64,000 nucleotides of DNA, taken from positions 124,001 through 188,000 of the forward strand of contig NZ_JANAVP010000013.1 in the NCBI RefSeq assembly GCF_024213665.1. Reading direction: 5' to 3'. Each line of letters begins with the position of its first letter. The stretch's first letter is position 1. The notes below the pieces were generated by a model. It did not search any database. It had not been told where the DNA came from and was given only the letters and a program-made list of their open reading frames with translations. Of this stretch, positions 16,761 through 25,964 are shown in pieces. The translations under genes and the position numbers were made by a program. This stretch comes from Streptomyces sp. A3M-1-3. Its GTDB lineage: Bacteria; Actinomycetota; Actinomycetes; Streptomycetales; Streptomycetaceae.

Positions 16761-16898
16761 TCCCCCGCCGACTCCCTCGCGGGTGCGGCCGCTGTCGGCA
16801 CCGGCCTCGCAGCGCTCGACGACCGTGCTTTCGAACTGGGTCTCGGCCTGGTCCTCGACGGCCTGGCCGCGTGGATGCTGGCGCCGTCCGCGCAGTAG
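16761..16898 (+). pseudogene. 3' remnant of a TetR-type regulator
   Basis: Forty-five codons ending at TAG (16896-16898) encode the C-terminal helices of a TetR_C-type regulator (DRAFELGLGLVLDGLAAWML). There is no helix-turn-helix or start codon. It lies tail-proximal to the permease fragment. Confidence 0.5.
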
Positions 16899-16970
16899 GC
16901 AGGCGTCTCGTCTGTGCTGTGCGCCGCGACAGCCCGGTGCGGACGGGTAATTCTGAGCGCGTGGACCCGG

Positions 16971-17005
16971 GCCGGAGCGGTGAACCGACGGTTCGCCGCT
17001 CCGGC
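16971..17005 (-). terminator. Strong hairpin after the ornithine aminotransferase gene
   Basis: GCCGGAGCGG (16971-16980) pairs perfectly with CCGCTCCGGC (16996-17005), continued by GAACC/GGTTC around a GAC loop. It lies 7 nt past the rocD stop on the minus strand. Confidence 0.8.
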
Positions 17006-17011
17006 GCTCCG

Positions 17012-18238
17012 CTACGCCGTGAGGACCTTCTCCAGAGACGCGAGGGCAGATTCCAGTTCCTCGCGCGTGATGGTCAGGGGCGGGGCGAGCCTGATCGTGG
17101 AACCGTGGGTGTCCTTGACCAGGACGCCCTCGTGCAGGAGGCGTTCACTGATCTCGCGGCCCGTTCCGATCGCCGGGTCCACATCGACGCCCGCCCACAG
17201 TCCGCGGGCCCGGAAGCCCACGACGCCCTTCCCGGTCAGCGCGGCCAGGCCACCCCGCAGTACCTCGCCCAGTTCGGCGGCCCGGCGCTGGAACTCGCCC
17301 GTCGCCAGCAGCTCGACGACGGCCGAACCCACGGCCGCGGACAACGGGTTCCCGCCGAACGTCGAGCCGTGGTCGCCGGGGCGCAGCACCGCCAGGACGT
17401 CGCGGCGGGCGACCACCGCGGAGACCGGGACGATGCCGCCGCCCAGCGCCTTGCCGAGCAGCAGGACGTCCGGGAGTACGGACTCGTGCTCCACGGCCAG
17501 CGTGGTCCCGGTGCGGCCGAGACCGGACTGGATCTCGTCGGCGATCAGCAGGCACCCCGCGCGCCGGGTCACCTCCCGTACGCCCGTCAGATAGCCGTCG
17601 TCGGGGATGACGACGCCCGCCTCGCCCTGGATGGGCTCGATCAGGACGGCCGCCGTCGTCTCGTCCACCGCAGCCTCCAGCGCGGCGAGATCGTTGTACG
17701 GGACGACGCGGAAGCCGGGGGCGAACGGGCCGAAGCCGTTGCGGGCGCCGGCGTCGCTGGAGAATCCCACGATCGTCGTCGTACGGCCGTGGAAATTGCC
17801 GGCGGCCACGACGATCGTCGCCCGGTCCGGGGCGACTCCCTTCACTTCGTACGCCCACTTGCGGGCGACCTTGATGCCGCTCTCGACGGCCTCCGCGCCC
17901 GTGTTCATCGGCAGTGTCACGTCGAGGCCGGTCAGCTCGGCAAGGCCCTCCGCGAAGCCGGCGAGCCGGTCGTTGTGGAAGGCGCGCGAGGTCAGCGTGA
18001 CTTCGTCGAGCTGGCGGTGCGCGGCGGCGATGAGCGCCGGATGCCGGTGGCCGAAGTTGAGGGCCGAGTAACCGGCCAGCATGTCCAGATAGCGACGCCC
18101 CTCCACGTCCTCGACCCACACACCCTCGGCGCGGGCGACGACCACGGGCAGCGGGTGGTAGTTGTGCGCGAGCACCGACTCCTCCGCGCGGATCAGCTCG
18201 GTGGACGAACGCGGCGAACGTACGGGTGTGGTCGTCAT
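17012..18238 (-). CDS. rocD: Ornithine aminotransferase
   Basis: A 408-residue class III PLP aminotransferase transferring the delta-amino group of ornithine to 2-oxoglutarate, giving glutamate semialdehyde. Visible signatures are MNTGAEAVESGIKVARKWAY, NFHGRTTTIVGFSSD, IADEIQSGLGRTG and LLGKALGGGIVPVSA with the PLP lysine. The ATG at 18238 overlaps the stop of the upstream guanidino-enzyme gene (ATGA). The start follows AGGAG within that gene. With the upstream Lrp regulator this is an arginine/ornithine catabolic operon. Confidence 0.93.
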   Translation of the reverse strand: MTTTPVRSPRSSTELIRAEESVLAHNYHPLPVVVARAEGVWVEDVEGRRYLDMLAGYSALNFGHRHPALIAAAHRQLDEVTLTSRAFHNDRLAGFAEGLAELTGLDVTLPMNTGAEAVESGIKVARKWAYEVKGVAPDRATIVVAAGNFHGRTTTIVGFSSDAGARNGFGPFAPGFRVVPYNDLAALEAAVDETTAAVLIEPIQGEAGVVIPDDGYLTGVREVTRRAGCLLIADEIQSGLGRTGTTLAVEHESVLPDVLLLGKALGGGIVPVSAVVARRDVLAVLRPGDHGSTFGGNPLSAAVGSAVVELLATGEFQRRAAELGEVLRGGLAALTGKGVVGFRARGLWAGVDVDPAIGTGREISERLLHEGVLVKDTHGSTIRLAPPLTITREELESALASLEKVLTA

Positions 18239-19047
18239 GCGCGGATCTCCTGAGTGCAGCACTTGATGCCACCGCCTGCCTTGTGGAATTCGGACAGGTC
18301 GACGGGGACGGGAACATACCCGCGCGCGGCGAGCCGGCCGATGAGGCCGTCCGCCTGCGGGGCGACGAAGATGTGGCGGCCGTCGGAGACCGAGTTGAGA
18401 CCGAACGCCATGGCGTCGTCCCGCGTCGCGGTCACCGCCTGCGGAAAGAGGCGCTCCAGCACCTCGCGGGAGCCCGGGGAGAAGGCGTCCGGGTAGTAGG
18501 CGATGTTCGCGTCACCGAGGTCGAACAGCGCGGTGTCCAGGTGGTAGAAGTACGGATCCACCAGCTGCAGGCCGATCGTCGGCACACCGAAGAACTCCTG
18601 CACCTCCCGGTGCGCCGCCCTGGTGGTACGGAAGCCCGTGCCCGCCAGGATGTAGGGACCGACCGGAACGAGGTCGCCCTCGCCCTCGCACACCGATTCC
18701 GGCCGGTGGACGTCGAATCCGGCTGCCTTGAACCAGACCTCGTACGCCGCCTCCTCCGGCCGGCGCTCCGGTGCGTGGAAGCGGGAGCCGAAGACCCGGC
18801 CCTCCACGACGAGCGCCGAATTCGCCGCGAACACCATGTCCGGGAGTCCCGCCTGCGGCTCCACGGTCTCCACCGAGTGGCCGTGGTCGCGGTAGGTCCG
18901 GATCAGCGCGTCCCACTGGGACCGGGCGAGGCCGAGGTCGACATCCGTGTTCTCGCGCATCCAGGGATTGATGGCGTACCGCACGTCGAAGTACCGGGGC
19001 TCGCAGACCAGATAGCGTCTGGGACGCGGTATACGGCTGGTTGGCAC
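18235..19047 (-). CDS. Guanidino-group-modifying enzyme (dimethylargininase or arginine dihydrolase)
   Basis: A 270-residue member of the amidinotransferase/DDAH superfamily. PDMVFAANSALV holds the substrate-binding Asp, YFYHLDTALFDL the catalytic His, and GGGIKCCTQEI the C-terminal nucleophilic Cys. Homologues are usually named dimethylargininase (ADMA to citrulline). The AAN signature and the coupled ornithine aminotransferase also fit an arginine dihydrolase, converting arginine to ornithine plus ammonia and CO2. The GTG at 19047 is chosen for the GGGAGG upstream. An Lrp-type gene lies next upstream on the same strand. Confidence 0.82.
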   Translation of the reverse strand: MPTSRIPRPRRYLVCEPRYFDVRYAINPWMRENTDVDLGLARSQWDALIRTYRDHGHSVETVEPQAGLPDMVFAANSALVVEGRVFGSRFHAPERRPEEAAYEVWFKAAGFDVHRPESVCEGEGDLVPVGPYILAGTGFRTTRAAHREVQEFFGVPTIGLQLVDPYFYHLDTALFDLGDANIAYYPDAFSPGSREVLERLFPQAVTATRDDAMAFGLNSVSDGRHIFVAPQADGLIGRLAARGYVPVPVDLSEFHKAGGGIKCCTQEIRA

Positions 19048-19188
19048 CGAGAGATTCCTCCCGCTTCCTGTGGTGACCGGGGACGCCAATAACAGTAGGA
19101 AGCGGCGCGGACGGGCGACAAGAAGCAAAAACTGCGTGTGCGCGCAGCGATGCTGCGTAAATAAACCGGTCGACGGCAGTTCGCTGCT

Positions 19189-19686
19189 CTACTCGGCGGC
19201 ACCGGGCGGGGCGGCCAGTCCGGCGCCGGCTTCCGGACTGTTCGTCAGCAGGTGCGACAGGACCATGTAGCTGATGGTCTTGCGGACGAAGGGCTCGGCC
19301 CGGATCCGCTCGAGCACGTTCTCGAAGTGCTCCACGTCGGTCGCCCGGACGTGCAGGAGCGCGTCGGCGCCGCCGGTCACCGTCATCGCCGCCATGATCT
19401 CGGGGTGGTTGCGCACGACCTCGGCGATGCGCCGGGGCGGGGCCGCACCGTCGCAGTACACCTCCACATAGGCCTCCGTCCGCCAGCCGAGGGCGGCCGG
19501 CCGCACCGTGGTGGTGAATCCGGTGATGATGTCGGTCTCCCGCATCCGGTCGACCCGCCGCTTGACCGCCGTGGCCGACAGGCCGATCGCCGCGCCGATC
19601 TCCGTGAAGCTCGTGCGCGCGTTCGCGACCAGAGCTGCGACGATCTTCCGGTCCAACTCGTCGAATGATGCGGACTTGCTCGTCAT
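19189..19686 (-). CDS. Lrp/AsnC-family regulator
   Basis: A 165-residue feast/famine regulator: helix-turn-helix DELDRKIVAALVANARTSF and IGLSATAVKRRVDRM, followed by the RAM ligand-binding domain (ATDVEHFENVLERI). Such proteins bind amino acids and form octamers. It precedes the guanidino-enzyme and rocD genes by ~140 bp on the same strand and probably activates them in response to arginine or ornithine. The 140-bp gap contains the AT-richer stretch GCTGCGTAAATAAACC near 19150, a plausible control site. Confidence 0.92.
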   Translation of the reverse strand: MTSKSASFDELDRKIVAALVANARTSFTEIGAAIGLSATAVKRRVDRMRETDIITGFTTTVRPAALGWRTEAYVEVYCDGAAPPRRIAEVVRNHPEIMAAMTVTGGADALLHVRATDVEHFENVLERIRAEPFVRKTISYMVLSHLLTNSPEAGAGLAAPPGAAE

Positions 19687-19788
19687 GGTGGCTGATCCTC
19701 TTGTGCGGCTGGGACGACCGCTCGGACGGTACGCACCGCGATCGTACGCACCAGCCGAAAGGCGCCGTGGGCGCTAGGGTGCCGTGAC

Positions 19789-20175
19789 ATGGTCCATGTA
19801 CTGGGCAGCAGGATTCTGCTCCGCCCCACCGACCCCGGGCGGTCCCGCGCGTTCTATGGCGAGGCGCTCGGTCTGGCCGTCTACCGCGAGTTCGGCACAG
19901 GTCCCGAGCGCGGCACCGTGTACTTCCTGGGCGGCGGCTTCCTCGAGCTTTCAGGCCGCTGCGACGCGGCGCCGTCGCCCTGCGTCCAGGTGTGGCTCCA
20001 GGTGGCGGACGCGGCAGCCGCGTACGAGGAGCTCAAGCAGCGCGGCGTGGAGATCCTCCGCCCGCCGAAGGAGGAGCCGTGGGGACTGGTCGAGATGTGG
20101 ATCGCGGATCCGGACGGTACACGCATCGCCGTGGTGGAAGTGCCGGAGCACCATCCGCTGCGCTACCGCCCGTAG
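19789..20175 (+). CDS. VOC (glyoxalase/bleomycin-resistance) family protein
   Basis: A 128-residue vicinal-oxygen-chelate protein with two beta-alpha-beta-beta-beta modules: ILLRPTDPGRSRAFYGEALGL, then WLQVADAAAAYEELKQRGV and GLVEMWIADPDGTRIAVVE. The last Glu and conserved DPDG fit the family metal site. Members include dioxygenases, isomerases and drug-binding proteins, so the function is not assigned. It is transcribed alone between the Lrp gene and a minus-strand pair. Confidence 0.82.
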   Translation: MVHVLGSRILLRPTDPGRSRAFYGEALGLAVYREFGTGPERGTVYFLGGGFLELSGRCDAAPSPCVQVWLQVADAAAAYEELKQRGVEILRPPKEEPWGLVEMWIADPDGTRIAVVEVPEHHPLRYRP

Positions 20176-20211
20176 GGCTCGTCGTGTGAGGGATGCGCGG
20201 CTCCGGCCCGG

Positions 20212-20490
20212 TCAGCTCTCCATCGCGGTATCGCAGGCCTCGCAGACCTTGTGCGCGTACTGCGGGTCGTACCAGGGGAAACCGGGTCCGGAAGGCTTCC
20301 AGGGGGCAGGCCGCATGTTGACGGTGTCCTTGCCGCACAGGGTCCGCGGGCCAGGGACCGAGTGCGCCCCCGGGGCGGCGGGCGCCGCGTGCACTTCGAG
20401 TACGGCCGGCCCCTCGCCCGGTGCCTCGTCGGCGTGCGCAAGCTCCTTCACCGGCTGATCGAGCCGGTACACCACGATGATCTCGTCCAT
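20212..20490 (-). CDS. Small Cys-containing hypothetical protein
   Basis: A 92-residue protein starting MDEIIVVYRLDQPVKELAH. It contains a Cys in TLCGKDT and a CEAC pair near the C-terminus (KVCEACDTAMES), a possible metal-binding arrangement. The central region mentions GPGFPWYDPQYAHK. No family was recognised. It lies downstream of and on the same strand as the AAC(3)-type gene. Confidence 0.6.
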   Translation of the reverse strand: MDEIIVVYRLDQPVKELAHADEAPGEGPAVLEVHAAPAAPGAHSVPGPRTLCGKDTVNMRPAPWKPSGPGFPWYDPQYAHKVCEACDTAMES

Positions 20491-20575
20491 GTCTCGACGG
20501 TAGGCCGCTCCGGCGGAACGTGCCGAGGCGAGGGCGCCCACCTGGTGAGGGCCGCGAGGAGACCGGCGGCCCGGT

Positions 20576-21403
20576 TCAGCCGTCACGGTCGGCGGCCGTG
20601 CCACGGTGGCTCGGGATCCACCGCTGTGCGAAGTCGACGGCGTCCCGGAACCGCACGAGCCGGCAGTGGGCCGAGCCCACCGGGCCGGCCCGGACGGCGC
20701 CCGTCTCGTCGCTGTGCTCGAAGTCGGCCCCCAGGGCGGCGAAGTCGCTGTCGTCCAGGTCGACATCCTCGTACTGCCACCACCGGCGTTCATCGTGGCA
20801 GGACACCACGCACCGATAGTGTCGGCGCGGCGGCCTTGGAACCCGGTATTCCGCCAGGTGAAAGGCGCTGCACCTTTCGAAACCGACGCCCAGGAGCAGC
20901 ACTTGGGCACGCACGCCGTAGAGGTGGGCCAGCGGGGAGCCCTCGCCCAGGTGGCAGTCGGGCCGGTGGCCGGCGACGACCTTCTCGGCGTGCGGTCCGA
21001 GCGCCGCGAACGACGTCTGAGGATGGTCACTGCGCAGCGCCCCCGGCGTGAGGCGCAGTGTCTCCGCCAGCGACCCCATCGACAGCGCCGGTGTGGCCGC
21101 TCTGTCGAAGGCGGGCATGTCCGCGAGTACGGCCGCGCGAGCCTCGTCGCTGAGACCGCGTACGCGCTCCAGAAAGCTCGTGGAGGTGTCGGAGTTCTCC
21201 GAAGTGAACGCCGGAACCACCAGGGTTCCGTCCGGCCCCAGTACGTGCCGCAGCGCGCGGATCACCGTCCGGGGGCCACCCTCCACCGCCCCCACCCGGC
21301 GCAGCGACGCGTGCACCATGACAACGGCGCCGCCTTCGACGCCCAACGCGGAGAGCTGCGAGGCCAGTTGCTCTTCGCTGTGGATTGCCCTGATTGCACT
21401 CAA
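20576..21403 (-). CDS. AAC(3)-type aminoglycoside N-acetyltransferase
   Basis: A ~275-residue member of the antibiotic NAT family: VVMVHASLRRVGAVEGG, VLGPDGTLVVPAF and SDHPQTSFAALGPHAEKV, the acetyl-CoA and active-site regions of AAC(3) enzymes, which acetylate the 3-amino group of aminoglycosides. Family members can also modify other amines. The most upstream in-frame start is a TTG at 21403. A nearby ATG (about 21412) lies in another frame, so the N-terminus may have shifted. The C-terminal part (WWQYEDVDLDDSDF) is intact. Confidence 0.83.
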   Translation of the reverse strand: MSAIRAIHSEEQLASQLSALGVEGGAVVMVHASLRRVGAVEGGPRTVIRALRHVLGPDGTLVVPAFTSENSDTSTSFLERVRGLSDEARAAVLADMPAFDRAATPALSMGSLAETLRLTPGALRSDHPQTSFAALGPHAEKVVAGHRPDCHLGEGSPLAHLYGVRAQVLLLGVGFERCSAFHLAEYRVPRPPRRHYRCVVSCHDERRWWQYEDVDLDDSDFAALGADFEHSDETGAVRAGPVGSAHCRLVRFRDAVDFAQRWIPSHRGTAADRDG

Positions 21404-21555
21404 ACCGGCTCATTCCCGCCGCCCTTGCCTGACGGCTGCGTGCGGCTGCTGGTCGCTGGTCACCCGCGGTGGATACGGAGCCATCATGCCCTGGCACGCT
21501 CCGCGACCGCCGCCGCCCGCCGCTTTCCCACCCGCCCCGGGGTGAGGTCATCGCG

Positions 21556-22535
21556 GTGGACACACACGAGTCGGCGAGCGATGTGCCGGATCAGCCCCTG
21601 TCGGCGGTCGGGTACGCGGGCGTGCTCCGTGACCTGCTTCCCATGGCGCTGTGGAGGGCCGATGCGCAAGGGCGCATCATGGAGTGGTCGCTCGCCGCGC
21701 AGGACCTCCTCGGCTACGCGCGGGAGCAGCTGCTGGGCCGGTACGGGACCCCCGTACTGGTCCCGGAGTCCAACTGGGAGCTCGCCGATCAGCTGATGCA
21801 GCAGGTCAAGGCCGGTGAAGCCGTGGTCGGAACCGTGCCGGTGCGGCACCGCGACGGGCACCTCGTGCCGATGGAGATGTGGATCTGCCCGGCCCCGGAC
21901 CCGCAGGGAGGCACAGGCATCCTGGCCATCGCCGTGGAGACCTCCGCGGTCCTGGGCATGCGGGATTCGCTGGCGGCCCTGGACGGTCTGTTGACCCAGT
22001 CCCCGATCGGCCTGGCCATGCTCGGCCCCGATCTGCGCTTTCTGCGGGTCAACGAGGCGCTGGCGCGGATGAACGGCGTCTCCGCGGCCGAGCACCTCGG
22101 CAAGCGGCTCGCCGAGGTCGCGCCAGAGGTCAACGCCGCGGCGCTGGAGACCGTGATGCGGCGGGTTCTCGACAGCGGCGAGGCGGTGGTCGACGTCCGC
22201 CGCACCGGTCGCACCCCGGCCGATCCCGGTCACGACCGGACCTGGTCGTGCTCTACGCTCCGCTGCTCGACAGCGATGGCCGCCGGCTGGGACTGATCGA
22301 GAACCGCGACAGAGACCTCGACCAGGGCATGCAGCAGCTGGCCCAGTCGCTGCGGCACCTCGACCGCCCCCTGAAGGAGATCTGTGACCGCATCCTCGAC
22401 CGACTGCTGCCGTCCGCGGCCCAGGACGACGTGGCCGTGCTCATCGCCAGAACTCCGCTTCCCCGGGGCTCGGCGGTGAGCCACACCGAGTTGCGCCACA
22501 TGCGCGGTCCCGTTCGGAAGGTGCGAGGGTGGTAG
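21556..22535 (+). pseudogene. Frameshifted, internally deleted SpoIIE-type phosphatase gene
   Basis: Starting at GTG 21556, two PAS domains are intact (WRADAQGRIMEWSLAAQDLL; then LLTQSPIGLAMLGPDLRFLR). After DPGHDRTWSCS a one-base loss shifts the frame, so the first frame ends near 22296. The other frame continues APLLDSDGRRLG and then jumps to ENRDRDLDQGMQQLAQSLRH and DDVAVLIARTP, which is the end of a PP2C domain. The GAF domain and the catalytic PP2C core are missing. The relic is closely related to the third phosphatase (25965-28058), with which it shares GRTPADP and WSCS. Confidence 0.85.
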
Positions 22536-22537
22536 CG

Positions 22538-24985
22538 ATGGACACACCGGTGACGACGTTCAGCGAGGGCCCGGAGGACCCGTTCGCGGTACGGCGCGCG
22601 GCCTCGGCGGTGCTGGACGACCGCGGGACGGTCGTCGGCTGGAGCGAGCGGGCCGAGGGGCTGCTCGGCTACCCGCCCGGGGAGACGCTCGGGCGGCCGG
22701 CGGTCGGTTTCCTGGTCGACCCCCGCGACCACGGCGTCGTCATGGACGAAGTGGCGGCATGCGTACGCGACCAGGGATGGTTCGGGGTCGTGCCCGTCCG
22801 GCACCGCAACGGCAACCGGGTGGAACTGGGGTGCCGGGCCAGGGTGATCACGAGGGGCGACTCCCACCGCGAGTGGTTTCTCGTCGCTGCTCCCGCCGAG
22901 GATGTGGTCCAGTGGGAGACGGACCGGTCGGTCCTGGACGCGTTGTTCCGCCGCTCCCCGATCGGTCTGTCCGTCTTCGCCCCGGACCTGAGCATCCTGC
23001 GCGTGAACCGGGCGATCGCGAGGTTCAGTCAGCTACCGGTCGAGCAGCACCGCGGACTCCGTACCGGCGACTTCCTGATCCAGCGGGACAACGACACCGT
23101 GGTGCGGCAGTTGCGGGAGGTATTGGAGACGGGCCAGTCCTCGATCTCCACCGAGCAGCACTGCGGTCTGCGGCGGGACCCCGGCCGTGAGCTGGTCGTA
23201 TCGGTGTCGGCGTTCCGGATGCAGGACCCCTCCGGCCGGATCCTCGGGGTGACGCAGACGGTCGAGGACGTGACCGACCGCTACCGGGCCCGCCGCCGGC
23301 TCGCGCTGCTCAACGAGGCCAGCGCCCGCATCGGCACCACGCTGGACGTGGCGAGGACAGCGCAGGAGCTGGCCGAGGTGGCGGTCCCCGACCTCGCCGA
23401 CTGCGTCTCCGTGGACCTGCTGGAGCCGGTGACCCGCGGCGAAGAGCCCACCCAGGAGATGCTCGGCCCCGTGCGCCGGGGAGCGGTCCGCAGCATCCTG
23501 CCGGACGCGGAAGACATCATGTTTCCGGTGGGCCACACGATTCACATCCCGCCGGAGACCGCGCAGGCACGGTGCCTGGCCGAGCGGCGTCCGATCCTCG
23601 AAGCGCAGCTGGAGGGCCCCACCGCGTGGCTCGCCATGGACCCGGAGCGGGCTGAGCGCGCGCTTGGTCTGGGCATCCACTCGCTGATGGTGGTGCCGCT
23701 GGTCGCGCGGGGTCTCGTACTCGGCCTGCTCAGCCTGTGGCGGGCGCGACGGCTCGAGCCGTTCGAGGAGGACGACCTCACCCTCGCCGAGGAGTTCGCC
23801 TCCCGCGCCGCCGTCTGTATCGACAACGCACGCCGCTACACCCAGCAGCACGAGGCGGCGCTCACCCTGCAGCACAGCCTGCTCCCGCACGAGGTGCCCG
23901 CGCACCCGGCCGTCGAAGTCGCACACCGCTACCTGCCTGCCGACGCCACGACCGGCGTCGGCGGTGACTGGTTCGACGTCATCCCGCTCTCCGGACTCCG
24001 CGTCGCCCTCGTCGTCGGCGACGTGGTCGGCCATGGCATCCACGCGGCGGCCACCATGGGCCGGCTGCGCACGGCCGTACACACCCTGGCCCACCTCGAC
24101 CTCACGCCGGACGAGGTCCTCTCCCATCTCGATGACCTCGTGGACCGGTTGGCCGCCGAGCAGGAGCCGACCGACGAACGCTCCCCTCAAGTCGTCGGCG
24201 CAACCTGCCTGTACGCGGTCTACGACCCGGTCTCGCGACACTGCGCCCTGGCCCGCGCGGGTCACCCGCCGCCCGCGGTGGTGACCCCGGACGGCAAGGT
24301 GCGCCTCCTCGACCTGCCCGCGGGCGCGCCGCTGGGCCTGGGCGGGCTGCCGTTCGAGGCCGCCGAGCTGAAGCTTGCCGAAGGCAGCCTCCTGGCCCTC
24401 TACACCGAAGGCCTCATCCAGGCCCGCAAACGAGACGTGGACGAGAGCCTGGCGGATCTGTGTGGGGCACTGACCGTACCCGCCCGCTCGCTGGAGGAGA
24501 CATGCAGGGCCGTGGAGGGCGCGCTGCTGCACGACCGGTCCACCGATGACGTCGCCGACGACGTGGCACTGCTGATCGCCCGTACCCGCGTACTGGAGGC
24601 GGAGAAAGTGGCCATGTGGGAGTTGCCGGTGGAGGCCACCGCCGCCGCTCAGGCCCGGAGGCTGACCGCATCCCAGCTCACCGAATGGGGGCTGGAGGAG
24701 ATGGCCTTCACCACCGAGCTGATCGTCAGCGAACTGGTCACCAACGCCTACCGGTACGGCGGCGGCCCGATCGCCCTACGGCTCATCCGCGACCGCCGGC
24801 TCATCTGCGAGGTGTCCGACACCAGCAGCACCTCACCCCACCTCCGCCGGGCCCGCACCACCGACGAAGGCGGTCGCGGACTCTTCCTGGTGGCCCAGCT
24901 CACCGAGCGGTGGGGCACCCGGTACACGCGAGACGGCAAGACGATCTGGACCGAGCAACCGCTGTCCTCCACGCCGACGACGTAG
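22538..24985 (+). CDS. PAS-PAS-GAF-PP2C-HATPase regulator (SpoIIE type)
   Basis: An 815-residue multidomain signalling protein. PAS domains occupy ~15-125 and ~135-245 and GAF ~255-430 (LNEASARIGTTLDVARTAQ). The PP2C phosphatase spans ~450-670, with metal-site motifs GVGGDWFDVIPL and VVGDVVGHGIHAA. The anti-sigma-type HATPase spans ~680-810 (TTELIVSELVTNAYRYGG, EGGRGLFLV). It resembles RsbU/SpoIIE phosphatases that release sigma factors by dephosphorylating anti-anti-sigma proteins, with a fused serine kinase. The ATG at 22538 is 2 bp past the relic's stop. Its partner sigma factor is not in the window. Confidence 0.92.
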   Translation: MDTPVTTFSEGPEDPFAVRRAASAVLDDRGTVVGWSERAEGLLGYPPGETLGRPAVGFLVDPRDHGVVMDEVAACVRDQGWFGVVPVRHRNGNRVELGCRARVITRGDSHREWFLVAAPAEDVVQWETDRSVLDALFRRSPIGLSVFAPDLSILRVNRAIARFSQLPVEQHRGLRTGDFLIQRDNDTVVRQLREVLETGQSSISTEQHCGLRRDPGRELVVSVSAFRMQDPSGRILGVTQTVEDVTDRYRARRRLALLNEASARIGTTLDVARTAQELAEVAVPDLADCVSVDLLEPVTRGEEPTQEMLGPVRRGAVRSILPDAEDIMFPVGHTIHIPPETAQARCLAERRPILEAQLEGPTAWLAMDPERAERALGLGIHSLMVVPLVARGLVLGLLSLWRARRLEPFEEDDLTLAEEFASRAAVCIDNARRYTQQHEAALTLQHSLLPHEVPAHPAVEVAHRYLPADATTGVGGDWFDVIPLSGLRVALVVGDVVGHGIHAAATMGRLRTAVHTLAHLDLTPDEVLSHLDDLVDRLAAEQEPTDERSPQVVGATCLYAVYDPVSRHCALARAGHPPPAVVTPDGKVRLLDLPAGAPLGLGGLPFEAAELKLAEGSLLALYTEGLIQARKRDVDESLADLCGALTVPARSLEETCRAVEGALLHDRSTDDVADDVALLIARTRVLEAEKVAMWELPVEATAAAQARRLTASQLTEWGLEEMAFTTELIVSELVTNAYRYGGGPIALRLIRDRRLICEVSDTSSTSPHLRRARTTDEGGRGLFLVAQLTERWGTRYTRDGKTIWTEQPLSSTPTT

Positions 24986-25068
24986 CACCGGGCCGCAGCC
25001 CGGGCGACGATCGGGCGCACACCGGATACTTTCCGACAGGGGTTCGTCACTGGGAAGGCACGAAAGAG

Positions 25069-25869
25069 ATGCCGAAGGCGCCTGCAAGAAGTCTGCTGAG
25101 AAACCGGACGAGCCTCGCCCACAAGATCACCTATGCGGTCCGGCACCCCCAACGGATCCTGCCGTATCTTCGGCGCGCCACGCGCGACGCCTGGCTACGG
25201 GTCAAACACCGCGACCACATCTCGTACTACCGGGCGGTGATGGCCTCGGACACCGCCCGGAGTGCGAACGCGGCCGTCGGCAGCGCGTCGCACGAGCGGT
25301 GGATGGCGCTCGGGCAGATGCAGTTCGACTACCTGATCGAACACGGCCTGAAGCCCCACGACCGGATGCTCGAGATCGGCTGCGGCAATCTGCGAGCGGG
25401 ATGGCACTTCATCGACCATCTCGACCAGGGCCACTACTACGGGATCGACATCTCTCCGGACATCCTCGTCGAGGCGAAGACAACACTGGTTCGCCACAAC
25501 CTGCAGGACAAGCTGCCGTACCTCACCATCGCCGGCGACCTCACCCTGGACTTCCTGCCCAGCGGACACTTCACCGTCGTACACGCGCACAGCGTGTTCT
25601 CCCACTCGCCGCTGCACGTCATCGACGAATGCCTCGCCCATGTGGGCAGGGTGCTCGCACCCGGTGGCTTCTTCGACTTCACCTTCGACCGCACCGAGGG
25701 CACCGAGCACCACGTGCTCCATGAGGACTTCTACTACCGCACCGAGACCCTCATGGCCCTGGCCGAGCGCCATGGCCTCGCCGCCCGGCTCATGGAGGAC
25801 TGGGAGCGACGCCCGCACGGGCAGTCGAAGCTCAGGATCACCACCCGTACGGCCGACCAGGCCAACTGA
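25069..25869 (+). CDS. SAM-dependent methyltransferase
   Basis: A 266-residue class I methyltransferase: glycine motif MLEIGCGNLRAGWHFIDHL, then YYGIDISPDILVEA for the acidic adenosine-binding residue. Motifs IV-VI follow in HFTVVHAHSVFSHSPLHVID and LAPGGFFDFTF. It starts with a basic N-terminal ~60 residues. The substrate is unknown; the fold is like those used on small molecules or lipids. It lies alone between two SpoIIE-type genes on the same strand, with the ATG at 25069 behind GAAAGAG. Confidence 0.85.
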   Translation: MPKAPARSLLRNRTSLAHKITYAVRHPQRILPYLRRATRDAWLRVKHRDHISYYRAVMASDTARSANAAVGSASHERWMALGQMQFDYLIEHGLKPHDRMLEIGCGNLRAGWHFIDHLDQGHYYGIDISPDILVEAKTTLVRHNLQDKLPYLTIAGDLTLDFLPSGHFTVVHAHSVFSHSPLHVIDECLAHVGRVLAPGGFFDFTFDRTEGTEHHVLHEDFYYRTETLMALAERHGLAARLMEDWERRPHGQSKLRITTRTADQAN

Positions 25870-25964
25870 GGCGCCGGGACTGAGGCAGGCCGCTGGACCG
25901 CCGTGCCGTGCCGGGGGCGGCGGCCGATACTGGGAGGGTCCCCTGCGGACGTGAGGTCCCGGTG

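Noticed and set aside
15943..16898. A hidden peptide natural-product cluster around the 62-residue ORF
   Set aside because: No modifying enzyme, transporter or protease nearby; the neighbours are relics of a permease and a TetR gene.
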